From NCBI GenBank assembly GCA_051530055.1, contig CM121343.1, positions 2,046,001-2,110,000 on the forward strand: DNA of 64,000 nt, given 5' to 3'. Both the position numbers and the translations under genes were made by a program. This stretch comes from Neoechinorhynchus agilis (Eukaryota > Acanthocephala). Within the stretch, counting starts at the first letter, position 1, and the number at the start of each line of letters is the position of its first letter. Shown here piece by piece: positions 12,781-23,949 of this stretch. Under the pieces are notes generated by a model that did not search any database, was not told the origin of the DNA, and worked only from the letters and a program-made list of their open reading frames with translations.

Positions 12781-12915
12781 ATGAAGCTGACGAAAATTCC
12801 TGCGCGCGTCCACAAAGCCACGGTGATTCTTCCGGATAAAGCGCAGGATTCCACTAGAGGACGCCTTTATTTCACTGGTTTTGCGTCCGTATTCGATCAA
12901 AGTTCTTGGAGATGA
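12781..12915 (+). CDS. Small upstream ORF overlapping the KDEL-receptor start (ATGA)
   Basis: Forty-four codons beginning [14 protein letters not shown]. The TGA stop at 12913-12915 overlaps the ATG of the KDEL receptor at 12912 by two bases. No family is recognised. It could be a uORF that tunes receptor translation by termination-reinitiation, or chance. No conservation evidence is available here. Confidence 0.3.
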   Translation: MKLTKIPARVHKATVILPDKAQDSTRGRLYFTGFASVFDQSSWR

Positions 12916-13601
12916 ACGTCTTCCGTTTGGCTGGAGATTTGTCGCATTTAATTGCAATCTTAATTTTGCTACTGAAGATATGGCGTACACAAAGCTGCTT
13001 GGGTGTTTCGGGGAAATCGATATGTCTTTATGCGATTGTATTTGTGAGTCGATATTTGGATCTCTTTACGCATTACGTCTCAGCGTATAACTCATTTATG
13101 AAACTTTTCTACATATCGGCTACGTTTTTGACTCTTTATTTGATATATAAGAAATTCCGGGTGACTTACAACTGGAACAACGATACGTTCAAAATCCAAT
13201 ATCTGATCGTACCATGCCTTGCTCTAGCGCTTGTTATCAATAGAGCTTTCACTTTCCTTGAAATCATGTGGACTTTCTCTATTTATCTTGAATCTGTAGC
13301 CGTATTACCGCAGTTGTTCATGATCAGTAAAACCGGAGAAGCCGAATCAATCACTACTCATTACCTATTCGCATTAGGAATATACAGAGCGTTTTATATC
13401 ATGAATTGGGCGTATCGATATTTTTTTGAACGATATCTCGACTTGATTGCGATCGTTGCAGGTTGCTTACAAACTGTCCTCTATTGCGATTTCTTCTATC
13501 TATATGTTACCAAAGGTATCCCAGTGAAAATACTTCCTGAAAAATCATCTCTTCCATTTAGTCATCAAAGGCAAGAGACTGTCATTGCCGGCATAATGTA
13601 A
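12912..13601 (+). CDS. KDELR: ER lumen protein-retaining receptor (KDEL receptor, ERD2 family)
   Basis: Single exon, 229 residues, starting [16 protein letters not shown]2 receptors bind C-terminal KDEL signals in the Golgi and return ER residents by COPI vesicles. Family-specific blocks are intact: [74 protein letters not shown] and [16 protein letters not shown]. Residues known in vertebrate receptors to contact the signal (Arg5, Tyr48/Asp50 in RYLD, and Tyr/Arg/Asn in YRAFYIMNW) are present. The C-terminus is about 18 residues longer than the human 212-residue protein ([27 protein letters not shown] tail). An upstream in-frame TTG at 12906 is ignored in favour of the ATG. The 5' flank is MITE-like repeat plus a small overlapping uORF. 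Assignment is firm. Confidence 0.97.
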   Translation: MNVFRLAGDLSHLIAILILLLKIWRTQSCLGVSGKSICLYAIVFVSRYLDLFTHYVSAYNSFMKLFYISATFLTLYLIYKKFRVTYNWNNDTFKIQYLIVPCLALALVINRAFTFLEIMWTFSIYLESVAVLPQLFMISKTGEAESITTHYLFALGIYRAFYIMNWAYRYFFERYLDLIAIVAGCLQTVLYCDFFYLYVTKGIPVKILPEKSSLPFSHQRQETVIAGIM

Positions 13602-13799
13602 GGAACGAATACCTGCAATTTCTCGACCTATAAGAAACTTGTGTTATGAATGTGCTGGCCGGTAAGGGAAAACTATTCTCGGAAACTTAAATCTGTTTAA
13701 GAAATCTTGGTGCTTTCCTTGACAATCTTTTAAATCTTCAAGTCTAGTCAAATCAACGGTTTATTCGACCAGCCGGTTACTAGAACCAAAACCATCGCT

Positions 13800-16700
13800 T
13801 CCTACTGTGGTCTGAATAACCGGATTTGACTGTAATTTTAAAAGCCAAGTGCTGAAATCGTAAATCTGGAGCGATTTAGCCCAAAGCAAAATTGGCTGAG
13901 TTTGTTGTACATTTCGTAGTTGTCTCGAGGTGGTCTAGTTGATTTGAGTCCGAATTCCATGTTCAAAGGGTTCAGAATCCACGAATTTGACTGTAATTTT
14001 AAAGGGCAAGTGCTGAAATCGTAAATCTGGAGCGATTTAGCCCAAGGCGAAATTGGCTGAGTTTGGGTACATTTCGTAGTTGTCTCGAGGTGGTCTAGTT
14101 GATTTGAGCCCGAATCCCAGGTTCAAGGGTTCAGAATCCATGGATTTGACTTAATTTAAAAGCAAGTGCTGAAATCGCAAATCTGAGCGATTGCCCAAAG
14201 CAAAATTGGCTGAGTTTGTAGTACATTTCGTAGTTGTCTCGAGGTGGTCTAGTTGATTTGAGCCCGAATCCCAGGTTCAAAGGGTTCAGAATCCATGGAT
14301 TTGACTGTAATTTTAAAAGCCAAGTGCTGAAATCGCAAATCTGGAGCGATTTAGCCCAAAGCAAAATTGGCTGAGTTTGTTGTACATTTCGTAGTTGTCT
14401 CGAGGTGGTCTAGTTGATTTGAGCCCGAATCCCAGGTTCAAAGGGTTCAGAATCCATGGATTTGACTGTAATTTTAAAGGGCAAGTGCTGAAATCGCAAA
14501 TCTGGAGCGATTTAGCCCAAAGCAAAATTGGCTGAGTTTGTTGTACATTTCGTAGTTGTGTCGAGGTGGTCTAGTTGATTTGAGCCCGAATCCCAGGTTC
14601 AAAGGGTTCAGAATCCATGGATTTGACTGTAATTTTAAAAGGCAAGTGCTGAAATCGCAAATCTGGAGCGATTTTGCCCAAAGCAAAATTGGCTGAGTTT
14701 GTTGTACATTCGTAGTTGTGTCGAGGTGGTCTAGTTGATTTGAGCCCGAATCCCAGGTTCAAAGGGTTCAGAATCCATGGATTTGACTGTAATTTTAAAA
14801 GGCAAGTGCTGAAATCGCAAATCTGGAGCGATTTAGCCCAAAGCAAAATTGGCTGAGTTTGTTGTACATTTCGTAGTTGTCTCGAGGTGGTCTAGTTGAT
14901 TTGAGCCCGAATCCCAGGTTCAAAGGGTTCAGAATCCATGGATTTGACTGTAATTTTAAAAGCCAAGTGCTGAAATCGCAAATCTGGAGCGATTTAGCCC
15001 AAAGCAAAATTGGCTGAGTTTGTTGTACATTTCGTAGTTGTGTCGAGGTGGTCTAGTTGATTTGAGCCCGAATTCCAGGTTCAAAGGGTTCAGAATCCAT
15101 GGATTTGACTGTAATTTTAAAAGCCAAGTGCTGAAATCGCAAATCTGGAGCGATTTAGCCCAAAGCAAAATTGGCTGAGTTTGTTGTACATTCGATAGTT
15201 GTGTCGAGGTGGTCTAGTTGATTTGAGCCCGAATCCCAGGTTCAAAGGGTTCAGAATCCATGGATTTGACTGTAATTTTAAAAGGCAAGTGCTGAAATCG
15301 CAAATCTGGAGCGATTTAGCCCAAAGCAAAATTGGCTGAGTTTGTTGTACATTTCGTAGTTGTCTCGAGGTGGTCTAGTTGATTTGAGCCCGAATTCCAG
15401 GTTCAAAGGGTTCAGAATCCATGGATTTGACTGTAATTTTAAAAGGCGCTGAAATCGCAAATCTGGAGCGATTTAGCCCAAGCAAAATTGGCTGAGTTTG
15501 TTGTACATTTCGTAGTTGTGTCGAGGTGGTCTAGTTGATTTGAGCCCGAATCCCATTCAAAGGGTTCAGAATCCATGGATTTGACTGTAATTTTAAAAGG
15601 CAAGTGCTGAAATCGCAAATCTGGAGCGATTTAGCCCAAAGCAAAATTGGCTGAGTTTGTTGTACATTTCGTAGTTGTCTCGAGGTGGTCTAGTTGATTT
15701 GAGCCCGAATCCCAGGTTCAAAGGGTTCAGAATCCATGGATTTGACTGTAATTTTAAAAGGCAAGTGCTGAAATCGCAAATCTGGAGCGATTTAGCCCAA
15801 AGCAAAATTGGCTGAGTTTGTTGTACATTTCGTAGTTGTCTCGAGGTGGTCTAGTTGATTTGAGCCCGAATTCCATGTTCAAAGGGTTCAGAATCCATGG
15901 ATTTGACTGTAATTTTAAAGGGCAAGTGCTGAAATCGTAAATCTGGAGCGATTTTGCCCAAAGCAAAATTGGCTGAGTTTGTTGTACATTTCGTAGTTGT
16001 GTCGAGGTGGTCTAGTTGATTTGAGCCCGAATCCCAGGTTCAAAGGGTTCAGAATCCATGGATTTGACTGTAATTTTAAAAGGCAAGTGCTGAAATCGTA
16101 AATCTGGAGCGATTTAGCCCAAAGCAAAATTGGCTGAGTTTGTTGTACATTCGATAGTTGTGTCGAGGTGGTCTAGTTGATTTGAGCCCGAATCCCAGGT
16201 TCAAAGGGTTCAGAATCCATGGATTTGACTGTAATTTTAAAAGGCAAGTGCTGAAATCGCAAATCTGGAGCGATTTAGCCCAAAGCAAAATTGGCTGAGT
16301 TTGTTGTACATTTCGTAGTTGTCTCGAGGTGGTCTAGTTGATTTGAGCCCGAATTCCATGTTCAAAGGGTTCAGAATCCATGGATTTGACTGTAATTTTA
16401 AAGGGCAAGTGCTGAAATCGTAAATCTGGAGCGATTTAGCCCAAAGCAAAATTGGCTGAGTTTGTTGTACATTTCGTAGTTGTCTCGAGGTGGTCTAGTT
16501 GATTTGAGCCCGAATCCCAGGTTCAAAGGGTTCAGAATCCATGGATTTGACTGTAATTTTAAAAGCCAAGTGCTGAAATCGCAAATCTGGAGCGATTTAG
16601 CCCAAAGCAAAATTGGCTGAGTTTGTTGTACATTCCGTAGTTGTGTCGAGGTGGTCTAGTTGATTTGAGCCCGAATCCCAGGTTCAAAGGGTTCAGAATC

Positions 16701-17345
16701 CATGGATTTGACTGTAATTTTAAAAGGCAAGTGCTGAAATCGTAAATCTGGAGCGATTTTGCCCAAAGCAAAATTGGCTGAGTTTGTTGTACATTCGATA
16801 GTGGTGTCGAGGTGGTCTAGTTGATTTGAGCCCGAATTCCAGGTTCAAAGGGTTCAGAATCCATGGATTTGACTGTAATTTTAAAAGGCAAGTGCTGAAA
16901 TCGTAAATCTGGAGCGATTTAGCCCAAAGCAAAATTGGCTGAGTTTGTAGTACATTTCGTAGTTGTCTCGAGGTGGTCTAGTTGATTTGAGCCGGAATCC
17001 CAGGTTCAAAGGGTTCAGGATCTATGGATTTAACTGTAATTCTAAAAGCCAAGTGCTAAAATCGTAAATCTGGAGCGATTTAGCCCAAAGCAAAATTGGC
17101 TGAGTTTGTTGTACATTTCGTAGTTGTCTCGAGGTGGTCTAGTTGATTTGAGCCCGAATTCCATGTTCAAAGGGTTCAGAATCCATGGATTTGACTGTAA
17201 TTTTAAAGGGCAAGTGCTGAAATCGCAAATCTGGAGCGATTTACCCCAAAGCAAAATTAGCTGAGTTTGTTATACATTTCGTAGTTGTATCGAGGTGGTC
17301 TAGTTGACTTGAGCACAAATCCCAGGGTTAGGGATTCAGAATCCA
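13800..17345 (+). repeat. 161-bp satellite, about 22 units, built from a tRNA-like SINE head
   Basis: The unit contains GTAGTTGTCTCGAGGTGGTC, TAGTTGATTTGAGCCCGAAT, CCCAGGTTCAAAGGGTTCAG, AATCCATGGATTTGACTG, TAATTTTAAAAGG and CAAGTGCTGAAATCG. GGTGGTCTAGTTG resembles a Pol III A box and GGTTCAAAGGGTTC a degenerate B box. TTTTAAAA follows about 25 bp after the B box. Edge units are more diverged than central ones. At 17262 the array passes directly into a full-length SINE-1 copy. Repeated 70-codon reading frames on the minus strand are translations of the unit. Confidence 0.95.
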
Positions 17346-17770
17346 TTATCGCCGATGACGTCCCGCCTCCTCGAGAGGTATCTGAGGATCCGGACGGGGA
17401 TATACAAAACCCATAATCGTATGGTTCAGTGTTTTGAATGATTTATTGCGACTCCCTGACCAATAAAACGGTGGGCTGTGAGCCCAACGAAAAATAATCA
17501 GCCGTGTAAGGGATATTCACTTCAACACTTATAAAATGTATCCGGCTAGCCAGATACTTGCCCCAATCTAGAAACTGGAAAAGTTTATACATTCCGTAGT
17601 TGTGTCGAGGTGGTCTATTGGACTTTAGCCCGAATCCCAGGGTCAAAGGGTTCAGAATCCATTATCACCGATGACGTCCCGCCTCCTCGAGAGGTATCTG
17701 AGGATCTCATTGGGGATGTACAGACTCGGAACGTTGGCTGTGTGCACAAAAATCGGCACTTCAAAATATA
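17262..17770 (+). mobile_element. SINE-1: two dispersed tRNA-headed SINE-like copies
   Basis: Head GTAGTTGTGTCGAGGTGGTC, then CGAATCCCAGGGTCAAAGGG, the body CGATGACGTCCCGCCTCCTC, GAGAGGTATCTGAGGATC and GGACGGGGATATACAAAAC, and the tail ATTCCCTGACCAATAAAACG-like with AATAATCAGCCGTGTAAGG. Further copies: 19345-19510 (-), 21140-21250 (-, partial), 27173-27935 (+, tandem pair) and 42965-43115 (-). This is the form from which both the 161-bp and 175-bp satellites appear to derive. Confidence 0.75.
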
Positions 17771-17829
17771 CTCAAGAGGTAATAGGCTAGCCACACCTAC
17801 AATAAACTAATTTAATAGTTCTATGTTCG

Positions 17830-18150
17830 ATTTAAATTGTTTATTTTCATTTATTGCCTTATATGCCAATTCTCAGCACATGACACTTTTTATGAGCACT
17901 TTTAATACTTAAATACCTTTTAGCTCCCTAGATAATATGTTTCACCGTAAGGACTAAGATCCCAATGTAATGTATAGATTGCTTTTGAGCCTACATTTTC
18001 TGCAATCTACGCGTTTTAAGAATTTCTGGGTGTGATCGATCACTGATTCTTTGGAAATTAAACATGAATAATTGGAAGACGTTTTTCGTACTTTTCAACA
18101 TTGATTCTTGGCAGATGAACATTATACTTTCGTTTTCTTTATCTTTGTTT
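17830..18150. other. Intergenic, nothing recognised
   Basis: AT-rich spacer. It ends in TTATCTTTGTTTTCAG directly before the PIG-S ATG. That tract is a plausible 3' splice site, so an upstream non-coding or short coding exon is possible. Confidence 0.5.
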
Positions 18151-18154
18151 TCAG

Positions 18155-19160
18155 ATGATACAGACACAATCAAAAGTGGCACGAATTAGCGGTTCGGTTA
18201 AATTCACATGCTTAAAACTCTACATGAGTTTTATTTTGTTACTATTCGTGTTGCATGTTACACCGGATTTGTATTTGAGGATTAGCTACATGAGAATGAA
18301 GAATGGCTTGATGAAACTTGTTGGTGACGAACCTGTTAACTATAGTTATTTATTTGCGATCGGAACGAGACCCAAAATTCAGTTGGAAATAATGCGAAAT
18401 ACATCGGATTTCGATTTCGACGGCGATCGTACTTACGCAAAACTTCTAGTAAATGCATTTAAGCGAGTCGTCTCCAATGAACTAGATCCTGTTGTTATAT
18501 ACAATACGAGATTTTCCTTTGCATCAAACTTTCCTGATGAATCATTAATCGATCCTGAGTCAATTGCGATTTTTCTTCGCTTAGCTAAAACCGAAGAATC
18601 AGGTATTTACTACGATAAAAACAAACCTGTAGCGTTAATATCTGCCAGCGACGAAAAAATGGTTGATATCTTATTTGCGAATGCTATAAAGACAATTATC
18701 TTACAAGAAAAATCAATTTCGTATTATAATCGCCGGCTAGTTAATCAATGCTTATGGACTTTAAAAGCAATCGTAGATGGCGAAGACTCGACAAGGTTCT
18801 TCTATTCTGTCATGTCTACGCAGATTAAATTCAGTGGAGAAAATAAACGACCCTGCGTTGATGGAGGGCGTTATGAGCCATCTAAAATCTGTTAGATCTA
18901 ATGAACAATCGTCCAGGAGGAGCGTTTTCGATTGCATCCATAACACTAATGAGAGCGAAAGGCTTTCTCTACACTGTATTAAGTGTCATGAATACCTGAG
19001 GAGAATATATTTCGATGGACGCCTTTTCGAACTAACACCTTTTCCGGATGATCAGAGAATCGGAATTTATCTCCCCCTACTTTTCCCGTTCGTAGTGGCA
19101 GTTTTAAGTATATTCATCGCTAATAAGGCGGATAAATATATGTTCACCCGTTTGTCCTAA
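18155..19160 (+). CDS. PIGS: GPI transamidase subunit PIG-S, shortened
   Basis: PIG-S is a two-pass ER subunit of the complex that attaches GPI anchors. The first part (18155 to about 18739) starts MIQTQSKVARISGSVKF and has an N-terminal membrane segment LYMSFILLLFVLHVTPDLYL. The last part ends FPDDQRIGIYLPLLFPFVVA followed by VLSIFIANKADKYMF, matching the PIG-S hallmark FPDDQ-x2-IYIPLFLP plus the C-terminal membrane helix. An internal KPVALISAS block resembles the luminal region. The two parts lie in different frames. A 46-nt GT-AG intron at 18740-18785 would join them, though 28- and 67-nt alternatives exist, and the exact site is uncertain. Predicted length is about 320 residues against about 555 in human, so much of the luminal domain is absent. 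Naming rests mainly on the C-terminal signature and the two-helix topology. Confidence 0.75.
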
Positions 19161-19344
19161 ATAACGTTAAGGATGTTTTATATTAAGCAACTTATCAAAC
19201 GATACCCAACTTTACGTTTGGAAGTTTCATGGTGTATAATTTAAGCGATCTACAATCACAAAGTTTGATCAGGACGCTTAAATTTTTTACGTTATGTAAT
19301 GTGTGAGCGTTCCTGTCTATATAAAGGATAATTCGTTTTCTAAT

Positions 19345-19510
19345 TGGCGTTACTCCACCCGGCTGATCTGAACACACATTCCACCGATTTATTGGTCAGG
19401 GAATCGCATTAAATCACTTAAAACCCTGAACGATACGATTATGAGTTTTGTACATCCCCGCCCGGATCCTCAGATACCTCTCGAGGAGGCGGCATCGGCG
19501 ATAATGGATT
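19345..19510 (-). mobile_element. SINE-1 copy, reverse orientation
   Basis: Contains the reverse complement of the SINE-1 body and tail: CGGCTGATCTGAACACACAT, ATTGGTCAGGGAATCGCAT, GTACATCCCCGCCCGGATCC and CAGATACCTCTCGAGGAGG. The tRNA-like head is missing or merged into the neighbouring gene's end at about 19510. Confidence 0.75.
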
Positions 19511-19517
19511 ATGAACC

Positions 19518-19905
19518 CTAATACCCAAATTCAGCCTTAACCCATTTACACTTAAAAATATAATCGGCTGAGCCACACATAAGCTCAAATAATCGGTTTA
19601 TGCCTTTGTCTAGATCCGTTATATAAATGCCAGCGGCTTTACATTGAAGTATCGTTAATTTGTGATGATCTGACGCCATTTGTATGCGTGATTGTTCGGA
19701 TAAGCACAAGGCGGAGAGATATCTGATTGAACCAAGAAGCAATAATTGCTCCTTGTCTTCATCCGCTTCTTTATATTGAAGGTCGGTTTCACCACAAAAA
19801 AGACGGGAATCCACAATTTTCGGTATCTTATGTCAAATTTCTTAATCATTTCCATCACATTCTTACATTACCGTGATTGGTGCGACAAAGTCGACGATTT
19901 CTGCT
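19518..19905 (-). CDS. Unrecognised gene, last two exons
   Basis: Reading leftwards, an exon from about 19905 encodes KASERAEIVDFVAPIT. It is followed by a 45-nt GT-AG intron (about 19823-19867), then an exon continuing IPKIVDSRLFCGETDLQYKE, ADEDKEQLLLLGSIRYLSAL, CLSEQSRIQMASDHHKLTIL and ITDLDKGINRLFELMCGS, to a stop at 19518. The intron length and sites match other genes in the window, and the composition is protein-like (helical, leucine-rich). I do not recognise the family; armadillo-like helices are possible but unproven. More exons probably lie upstream. The stop lies within 10 bases of a SINE-1 copy, so the last codons may have been shaped by that insertion. Confidence 0.45.
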
Positions 19906-20479
19906 CGTTCTGATGCTTTTTCTAAAACTCATCAACACTTTTCCATCTTTCTAAAGAAGTTTTTCACATATATGAATTTTTTTGTGATAATAAAAATAGA
20001 GATTGATTTATTATTCTTATTTAAAAACTTACAAACAACCTGAAGAAGTCCGACAAAACGGACGAAATATCGAGAAAATCATCCACGCGCAATATTTTTG
20101 TGCTTTACTAACACTGAAAATCACGAACGATTTTTTGAATGAACGAGGTTTCTGAATTCATTAGCGACCCCTTTTCTAGACTAACGACTTCTTACAGGGT
20201 TTTGCTAACGTTAAAACTTCGTCTCTTTAGTAACATTCCGTATTCCAGTGCAGTGCCGGTTCTAAAATCATCTATTTTCTAGATATAGCAGCTTCTTCAT
20301 TAAGAAGGATATCGCATTCGTTTAACTGAAGATACCCTTTTTATGTAGTCAACTTTTAAGTAAAGTATTGACGAATTGATTCTGGATTTCGGTGTGGGAA
20401 ATTCCTTTGTTTTATAATAAACTGTGTGGATTAGTTTCCATTTTAGGATGGTTTTTAATACCTCAACTTTTGACTCCAG

Positions 20480-20980
20480 TAAAAGAAGCGCTATCTTTAT
20501 TTTACCCTCCCTCACCTACTGTTATCCCGTCTTTTGCAACCCATCTCAAATCCGCCGTCTTTAAAAGTTTCATAAAAGAACATCTAAAATTTACACAGCT
20601 GATTTTAAAACAAACAAAACGCCTCTAAACCCTACCACCACATTTTATTCCTCTTTCCACAGGAACACAACACTCGTAATCCTAATTCGTTTCATCCTCC
20701 ATTACCACTCTCCTTTTTCCATGCTGCCCAATCTTCTCGGATACCATAACCCGAAATGATTCTGAGGAAAGACCAACCTTACAAGCGCTCCTGCAAGCAA
20801 TAAACATCAATTCTCACCAGAACGGAGCTTCCAACCAGATATTCTCATACGAACGGACAATCCTTGAATGGAACACACAAAAAACAGAAAAATTGTGTGT
20901 TTATGAGGACCCAAAGCTACATGGGTCTAATTTCTTAAACACAAAAATCAATAAAACTGTCGTTTTCGAGTTTTGTACCA
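20480..20980 (+). mobile_element. LINE-A 3' fragment
   Basis: Matches the 3' end of LINE-A at about 10960-11450: TTTTACCCTCCCTCACCTAC, CTCCTTTTTCCATGCTGCCC, AATCTTCTCGGATA, and the terminal hairpin region TTATGAGGACCCAAAGCTAC then ATGGGTC, followed by an A-rich end with AATAAAACTG. It is a truncated, inactive insertion. Confidence 0.85.
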
Positions 20981-20984
20981 TTCG

Positions 20985-21690
20985 AAAGTGTATACAGTTG
21001 GGCACTTGAAAAACAGTTACGATATTTGACTTATTACTCTATGAGCGAAAAGATCTCACTTTGATTTACTCCTGCATAAGAAGGAAGTTCAATCATGAAG
21101 CGATGGAGTGCGTGTACCGTAGATTTTTACTATAGTTTAATTCGAACCCTTTTTCCGGTTGATCTGGGCACACAGCCAACCGATTTATTAGTCCGGGACG
21201 CACACATCCGTATGGTGGTTCATGGATATTTAGAGCCGAGGCTGTGATTGACCGGCTGAACCATGCAGATGCTTAAAAAGTACCTTAGATTCTCCTGTGA
21301 TTATTTAATTTTCGTGTGATTGTTAGTGGAGAAAGGCTTCGGAAAATCTGAACGCTAAATGGAAAAGATTATTTCTAACGAACAAATTTCCATCACAACT
21401 GTCAGCGCTATGTTGCGAGGCCGTAAAAGTCAACAAAATTTTACTATTGAGCTTCTGATTTTTTTCTTGGAAATTAAAAGTGGTATAAAATATAAAAACA
21501 AACGAAAATCGACGTATAGTTAAGCGCTAAAAATTTATTTGTGCGAGTTAAGAGAATCAGCATGTCAATTTTTTGAATCATTTAAAATCCACGTTCGATG
21601 ATTCGGTTCCGTTTTCATGGCTACTTTTACCAAACAAAAGTGTGCTTCATTAATGATAATATTGACGCTTTACAGCATAAGAGTTTCACT
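20985..21690. other. Intergenic with a partial SINE-1 copy
   Basis: About 21140-21250 holds a reverse-oriented SINE-1 tail fragment (TTTTTCCGGTTGATCTGGGC, ACACAGCCAACCGATTTATT). Nothing else is recognised. The segment is the 3' flank of the nuclear-receptor gene. Confidence 0.6.
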
Positions 21691-21697
21691 CACATTT

Positions 21698-23480
21698 TTA
21701 AATATACAATGATGTTACATAAATAAAAGTTAGCATAAACTTAGCCTTTCGTTTTCGATCTGCGGAGAATAACTGCTCGCCAATTTGAAGAATCGTGTCA
21801 CCGATACAATTCTCGTTTGTACAGATCGATTCTTTGTATTGTGCAAATAAGCACATCAGAATCTTTTCGAAAACATCGGTAATTTTGTGTGGTTCTGGGA
21901 GTTCTTCATTCAAAACAGCATACAAAATATTGTACAATTCCGAATGCGAGGCGATCTTGGCATCGATCACTTGTGGAACATTTAAAATCGCCGCCGTATA
22001 TCGTATAAATGCAATAGTCTTGGATGTCGTATTAATTGGTCGAGCATTGTTATATATCTCAAGTAGCTTGTTTAATATGGTGGTATCCTCCAGCTTTGGT
22101 ATTACGGAACTTATGCTTCTTGGAAGTCTTACACATTTCGGAGGTTTTCCATATCGAATATTTTCGATCGCCATACCTACACAAACGTGCAAAGCAAAAA
22201 AAAAGTTTGTACCATTTTGACTTACCCGCAGATTTACACTTCGCAAACCTACACGCCGGGCAATTGTTTCGGTTACTCATTGTTATTTCACAGCGGACGG
22301 TGCACGGGGTAATAACTCGTTGTTTCCGGCTGTATCTGCGAAAAAATCCTTTACATGCTTCACAAGTAAAAACACCGAAATGAAATCCGCTGCTTTTAGC
22401 ACCGCAGACTTTGCAATATTCAGTATCCGGTTTCTCTTTTAAATACATTTAATCTTTTGAAAGAAAAACGAGTTCATACCTGTGGCCGCCGATGATACTT
22501 GAGCATTGCGCTGTCGAAGTTTAGTCAATGTCAGAAAGGTATCGCGAATTTTTACATCGCTTCTGTAAAAAGGATGAAGTGTTGCCACCGCTGCTGCTGC
22601 TGCAGCAACATTGTTACTGGATGGAGGATGGTAAACCAAATGAGATTGTTGAGGGTTCGATGTTCCAGCCATTGAGGTTCCAATGTCTGCGGAATATCTG
22701 AGTGTATCGGCATAGTCCACCGCAGCGGCGGCCATTACATGTGGCGCAAACGAATTCACTGAATTGGGATACATTAGCGAATGGTGGTGATTGGGCGATA
22801 GCGCATTGGTCGAATGAACGGGAGCGTTTCCGAAGGCACCGGGCGGCGGTGGAGCCATGTTGCAACGATTAATGTGCGACAATGTATAAGCGCCTTGATT
22901 TATTGTATTTCCACTGGACTGAATCAAGGGCAACTGCGCTAAATTGTTACAATGATTATTACTATCGCCATTTGAGCGAGTTAATCCACGGATACCACCT
23001 CCAGGGTTCTGACCGGCATTAATTCCGCCGCCGCCGGGCACACCGATCGATGGTGTCGTTTGGCCAAACAAAATTCCACTGTTTACGTTCGTTGAATAAT
23101 AATCGGCTGCAAAGAATGGGTTATGTGGCATGGAATTAAGGTTGACCTGTGGAATCTGGTAGGAGCCGACGTGCCGAGCTGTCGTGGCGCCGAACACGAA
23201 CTCGCTGCTTTGCTGGTGCTGAATTTGATTGGTGCTGTTACAAACACTATGATGATGATGATGATGCATCGATGTATATTGCTGATGTTGTGCCGACATC
23301 TCCGCAGGCACGGCTGCTGGTGGACGCCCGTGCTGTGGATTGCAATTATACTCCATGTAACAAGTCCTACTCCTTGAACCTGGAGTAATAACTGATGTAC
23401 TCGGTGAGGCGAAACGGTTATCGTCGATTGGAGAATTGGTTTCATTGTCATCTCGACTAACCCTTCCGTCGGCGGTCAAC
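21698..23480 (-). CDS. Orphan nuclear receptor with divergent DNA-binding domain
   Basis: Three exons are visible: 23480-22480, 22435-22226 and 22176-21698, joined by GT-AG introns of 44 and 49 nt with matching phases. The long N-terminal region (about 330 residues) is rich in H, N, Q, G and A (MHHHHHH run, poly-Ala). The DNA-binding domain follows: YCKVCGAKSSGFHFGVFTCE, ACKGFFRRYSRKQ, then CTVRCEITMSNRNNCPACRF, AKCKSAGMAIENIRYGKPPK. The P-box is CEACKG. The second finger has C-x3-C where receptors normally have C-x5-C, so the D-box is two residues short. The C-terminal 140 residues are helical but show no clear ligand-domain signature. The first visible exon begins after a CACTTTCAG acceptor, so the true start lies further right. 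A glutamine-rich candidate 5' exon (MTEQQQPTRGDNQFDG) is at about 24720-24800 (-), but its splice phase does not fit directly. Subfamily unresolved (NR1 or Knirps-like are possible). Confidence 0.88.
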
Positions 23481-23949
23481 TGAAAGTGAAATGCATTTTA
23501 ATGTTGAAGCCGAAAATGACTGGGTTTTTATATTGATTTGAGAGCATAAATAGAAAAAAAACATTAAATTTTTTTCTACGTACACGGTGAGAGTATAAAA
23601 AATCTCCATTCATAATACTGCACCGTACATAAGTCTCCTTCCTCCGGATGCTAAATTGTAAGGTCTTTGGAAAATTGTAAAGATATAAGATAAAAATTTC
23701 ATAAGTTTAACCCACCTAAATAAAAAATTACGTAGGCATCTTTTGATGCATCCACCAATCGCGGTTGCCGTTAATAAAGCAACCAATGATTGCATTGCAC
23801 TACATAATACTGAGCGCAATAGACCCACGGGGATATTAATCAAAGAAAATCCAAATACATGTGACAACGTCCCCGAGTCCAGTTTGTCATTCAGCCTCCC
23901 CCAAATAAGACGTGATGGCAATTGTCCCGAAAACGGTATCTAATATTCG

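Noticed and set aside
13800-17345. Row of identical 70-codon minus-strand frames as a repeat-protein gene family
   Set aside because: They are the translation of a 161-bp DNA repeat in every frame without stops; 161 is not a multiple of three, there is no promoter or initiation context, and the nucleotide sequence, not the protein, is conserved.
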